64,000 nucleotides of DNA from CAXTEJ01 sp964243295 (GTDB taxonomy: Bacteria > Actinomycetota > Actinomycetes > Actinomycetales > Angustibacteraceae): positions 30,247-94,246 of the forward strand of contig CAXTEJ010000007.1 of assembly GCA_964243295.1 (NCBI GenBank), in the 5' to 3' direction. The notes under the pieces are model-generated. The model was not told the DNA's origin, did no database searches, and worked only from the letters and a program-made list of their open reading frames with translations. The position numbers were made by a program, and so were the translations under genes. Within the stretch, counting starts at the first letter, position 1. Each line of letters opens with the position of its first letter. Below are positions 61,448 to 64,000 of the stretch, one piece after another.

Positions 61448-62590
61448 TCAGCGGGTTCGCAGCACCGCGACGCGGCCGGCCGCGCCGGAGGCCCAGCAGG
61501 CGCCGTCGCGGGTGCACTCGACGCTGTCGAGGCTGCCCGTGTCGACGGCGGTCCAGGTGCGGCCCGCGTCGCGGCTGAGGTCGGTCCCGGTCGGACCGAC
61601 GGCGATGACCGCGTCGGTGCCGGGTGCCCGGCCGTGCTGCCGCTGCGACAGCCATGCGGCGCCGGACCGGTAGCCGCCCAGGGTGCCGCCCGGCGCCCAG
61701 GTCGCTCCGGCGTCCGTGCTGGTGGCGCTGGCGTCGGCGCCCACGGTCGGCGCGGTGAAGTCGCCGCCGACGGCGACGAGGTCGTCGGTGCCGCGGACGG
61801 CGAGCGAGAAGATCCCGCCCGCTGCGGCGCTCTTCACCGGCGTGGACGTGACCGACCAGGTGCGGCCGCGGTCGGTGCTGTGGAACACCCGCGAGGTGGC
61901 GCCGCCGCCGCTGGCGATCCAGGCGTCGCTGCGGCCGGCTGTCACCAGGCACGTGCCGCTCGCGGCGAAGGCGAACTCGCCAGGCAGCGCGTCGGGCATG
62001 CCGGACGGGTCGACGACCGACCAGCTCGCGCCGCCGTCCCGGGTGCTGATGACCCGGAAGCGACCACCCACCGGGTCGCTCAGCGCGATGCCGTGGCGCG
62101 CGTCCCAGAAACCGATGCAGTCGTAGAACGCGCTGGCCTCGGTGTTCTGGAAGCCCAGCCGCCAGGTCTGCCCGCCGTCACGGGTCGTGTAGACCCGCGA
62201 GTCGCCGCCCTCGCCGGCCGACATGATGACCGCGCGGCGCGCGTCGAAGGCCTCGACGTCGCGAAACTCGAGGGCGCCGGTGTCACCGCCGGGCGAGACG
62301 TCCTGCCAGGTCCGGCCGCCGTCCGTGGTGCGCAGCACCGTGCCGAGCGAGCCGGAGACCCAGGCCACCCGCCGGCTGACGGGCGCGAGGCCCCGCAGCC
62401 TCGACGCGGTGCCCGTCGGGACGTCGGACCACGACACCGCGGTGTCGGACCCGTGACCGTGGCCGACGAAGGCGGTGGCCGCGGGCGCCGCAGCGAAGGA
62501 CGCGGCCACCAGCAGGCCGACACCGAGCAGGCGGGTCAGGGCCCGTACGGAGCGCCTCGTTGCTGTCGTCGGGGTCGCGGTGGTCGTCAT
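61448..62590 (-). CDS. Secreted BNR-repeat beta-propeller protein
   Basis: A 380-residue exported protein. After a basic N-terminus a signal peptide ends near PAATAFVG. The body contains repeated Asp-box motifs (RTTDGGRTW, TTRDGGQTW, STRDGGASW, STDRGRTW, SRDAGRTW), the signature of BNR propellers and of the photosystem II assembly factor-like family. Two Cys residues (ECTRDGACW) may form a disulfide near the end. The ligand or enzymatic role is unknown. ATG 62588-62590 was chosen. The 300 bases upstream hold no gene apart from the next promoter. Confidence 0.85.
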   Translation of the reverse strand: MTTTATPTTATRRSVRALTRLLGVGLLVAASFAAAPAATAFVGHGHGSDTAVSWSDVPTGTASRLRGLAPVSRRVAWVSGSLGTVLRTTDGGRTWQDVSPGGDTGALEFRDVEAFDARRAVIMSAGEGGDSRVYTTRDGGQTWRLGFQNTEASAFYDCIGFWDARHGIALSDPVGGRFRVISTRDGGASWSVVDPSGMPDALPGEFAFAASGTCLVTAGRSDAWIASGGGATSRVFHSTDRGRTWSVTSTPVKSAAAGGIFSLAVRGTDDLVAVGGDFTAPTVGADASATSTDAGATWAPGGTLGGYRSGAAWLSQRQHGRAPGTDAVIAVGPTGTDLSRDAGRTWTAVDTGSLDSVECTRDGACWASGAAGRVAVLRTR

Positions 62591-62856
62591 GGCCGGGAAC
62601 CTAGTGGCCGTGGCGCCGGACGTCGAGAGTGCCTCACTGCGGCCGCGCGCTCGACGGGCCGCCGAGTGCACCGGTCGGCCCGATCTCTCGAGGAGCTCGG
62701 TCGGGCGACGCACCGACCGGCCGTTCGGCGGAGCACGGCGACCAGCTCGAGGCCATGCCGCAGCGGGTATGGCTTCGAGGGCGCCGCGCTCGAGCCGGCG
62801 AGGCGGTGGCCGACGGGACGGGGCACCGCGAGGTCCCGGCCAGCGGCCATCCACCC

Positions 62857-62886
62857 TTGACACGTGACCAAACGGTCTCCTAACGT
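62857..62886 (+). promoter_or_regulatory. Near-consensus promoter, leaderless, for the ArsR-SRPBCC gene
   Basis: TTGACA (62857-62862), 18 bases, TAACGT (62881-62886), then six bases to ATG 62893. The predicted start site is the A of the ATG. ACGTG half-sites flank the spacer. The rest of 62591-62892 contains no gene. Confidence 0.7.
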
Positions 62887-62892
62887 GTGGGC

Positions 62893-63666
62893 ATGGACGA
62901 CGAGGCAGCCTTCAAGGCGCTCGCCGACCCCACCCGCCGGCTCCTGCTCGACCGGTTGCTCGAACGGGCGGGCCGGACGCTGACCGAGCTCGAGTCCGAG
63001 CTGCCGATCAGCCGGTTCGGCGTCGCCAAGCACCTGCGGTTGCTGGAAGCGGCCCACCTCGTCGTCAGCCGGCGCTCGGGCCGCGAGAAGCGTCACTACC
63101 TCAACCCGGTGCCGATCCAGCTGATCCACGACCGCTGGATCAGCAAGTACACGCAGGTCCACGTGTCGGCGCTGGCCGACCTCAAGACGCGCCTCGAGGA
63201 GGCCCCCGTGACGACGACCGCACCGACCACGACGCAGGTGTACGAGATCTTCATCCGCGCGACACCGCAGCGCGTCTGGGAGGCCATCACCGTTCCGGAT
63301 TTCACTGCCCAGTACTTCTACGGCTGCCGCGTCGAGACCACGGGCGAGGTGGGCAGCTCGTTCCGGTTCCGCTCCGCCGACGGCTCCGAGCTGTGGGTCG
63401 ACGACACGGTGCTCGAGTGCGACCCGCCAAGGCGCCTGAGCGTCTCATGGCGTGCGCTGTGGGATCCCGCGCTCGCCGTCGAGCCGGCCAGCCGCGTCAC
63501 GTGGGAGATCGACGAGCGCGACGGCGGCTACTGCCTGCTCACCGTCACCCACGACCGGCTGGATGACTCGCCCGGCACGGGAACGAGCGTGCAGGGGCGG
63601 GGGTGGATGCTCGTGCTGAGCGGCCTGAAGTCCGTCGTCGAGACCGGGACCGGGCTCGAGGGCTGA
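62893..63666 (+). CDS. ArsR-type HTH fused to SRPBCC (AHSA1-like) domain
   Basis: A 257-residue fusion. Residues 1-95 are an ArsR-type winged helix (FKALADPTRRLLLDRLLERA, ISRFGVAKHLRLLEAAHLVV). Residues about 113-257 are an SRPBCC/AHSA1 lipid-binding fold (YEIFIRATPQRVWEAITVPD). In many genomes these are two adjacent genes. GTG 63208, where the second part begins (VTTTAPTTT), has GAGGAGG five bases upstream, so a separate SRPBCC protein may also be made. ATG 62893 fits the leaderless promoter. A ligand-sensing regulator is inferred. Confidence 0.9.
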   Translation: MDDEAAFKALADPTRRLLLDRLLERAGRTLTELESELPISRFGVAKHLRLLEAAHLVVSRRSGREKRHYLNPVPIQLIHDRWISKYTQVHVSALADLKTRLEEAPVTTTAPTTTQVYEIFIRATPQRVWEAITVPDFTAQYFYGCRVETTGEVGSSFRFRSADGSELWVDDTVLECDPPRRLSVSWRALWDPALAVEPASRVTWEIDERDGGYCLLTVTHDRLDDSPGTGTSVQGRGWMLVLSGLKSVVETGTGLEG

Positions 63667-63675
63667 GGTGCGCGA

Positions 63676-63703
63676 GAGGCCCGGTCGTGGTCGACCGGGC
63701 CTC
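63676..63703. terminator. Bidirectional hairpin terminator
   Basis: A 12-bp perfect inverted repeat (63676-63687 and 63692-63703, loop TGGT) lies between the ArsR-SRPBCC gene and the convergent ssrA. Its arm shares GAGGCCCGGTC with the terminator at 31672. Confidence 0.85.
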
Positions 63704-63720
63704 CCGCGTGGTGCAGGGGG

Positions 63721-64000
63721 TGGAGGTGGCGGGAATCGAACCCGCGTCCGCTGACGCAGAACCAGGACTTCTCCGGGTGCAGCTCGCCTATCGGTCTACT
63801 TGGCTCCAACGATCTGGCAAGCACGTCGTTGCCGAGCCCAGCCGCGAAAGTGTTCCCTGGACCCCCGCGGCATGGGTCCAGAGCAGTGGCTCCGTAGATG
63901 ACGCCAGGAACCGGGGCCGGAGCATCCCCGGGCTGACGGACTCACACTCGCTCAGGCGGCGAGGGCGAAGTCGGTGCGCTTGGAATCGGCACCTATTGGT
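63721..64000 (-). ncRNA. ssrA: tmRNA (ssrA), 5' part beyond the window
   Basis: On the minus strand the 3' end is the T-arm and acceptor GCGGGTTCGATTCCCGCC followed by ACCTCCA, the tmRNA tRNA-like end; CCA is not fully encoded. The resume and tag open frame near 63945-63985 encodes ADSKRTDFALAA and TGA, an actinobacterial trans-translation tag. The 5' domain lies past position 64000. Confidence 0.95.

Noticed and set aside
62591..62892. Possible small gene between the BNR protein and the ArsR fusion
   Set aside because: All frames give Arg/Pro/Gly-rich shadow translations with no start, ribosome-binding site or domain; only the promoter at the right end is supported.
63721..63760. Duplicated attachment site of an ssrA-integrated element
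   Set aside because: I looked for a second copy of the ssrA 3' end to the left and saw none; without it or an integrase an integrated element cannot be claimed.

Overview
The window is about 73% GC by eye and reads as the chromosome of a free-living actinomycete. Markers for this are a tmRNA whose tag reads ADSKRTDFALAA, the clpS-DUF2017-murI-rph-rdgB gene order, PspA with a PspAA partner, a SAM-IV riboswitch, a type III polyketide synthase, the tms pair for 10-methyl fatty acids, many 4-bp ATGA/GTGA gene overlaps and many leaderless TANNNT promoters. The genus cannot be fixed from sequence alone; a Kineosporia- or Frankia-like lineage is only a guess.

Layout. 0-9.8 kb is housekeeping: ettA (cut by the window edge), an SSB without acidic tip, two coupled dynamin-like GTPases, tRNA-Arg, a PrsW-type protease, orn, tRNA-His, a ChaB-like protein and an unusual HATPase protein. 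9.8-12.6 kb is a compact specialised-metabolism locus: type III PKS plus methyltransferase, divergent from a UbiA prenyltransferase. 12.8-18.8 kb holds tRNA-Lys, the PspA envelope-stress operon, a DUF3618-DUF427-P450 operon, a peroxiredoxin and tRNA-Leu. 18.9-23.3 kb holds a fasciclin lipoprotein and two paralogous membrane-anchored molybdopterin oxidoreductases, one with a SigK-like promoter.

23.3-29.3 kb is the conserved block rdgB, rph, MBL hydrolase, murI, DUF2017 and clpS, divergent from the NAD salvage pair pncB-pncA. 29.3-43.3 kb contains an RDD protein, an amino-acid permease, thioredoxin, a DEAD/DEAH helicase, a secreted zincin, DUF3039, the malic enzyme-VanZ-YqgE operon, HrpB and the tmsA-tmsB operon. 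43.4-52.0 kb contains an epoxide-hydrolase-like protein, a divergent PRPP synthase paralogue, a SAM-IV-controlled class V aminotransferase, a GNAT gene bracketed by inverted clusters of a short repeat, a USP/permease pair and RecQ.

52.2-63.7 kb is accessory in character. It has a royal-jelly-like protein, two SDRs, a decayed alpha/beta-hydrolase, a nuclease-helicase (DUF2075/Schlafen-g3 type) split by an in-frame TAA, a Fic protein, an ABC exporter with its TetR regulator (apparent CTG start), a PIN-toxin remnant, a secreted BNR-repeat protein and an ArsR-SRPBCC fusion. It ends against the 3' end of ssrA, a classic island integration site, but no integrase or duplicated attachment site was seen. 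No CRISPR array, complete prophage or intact insertion sequence was found.
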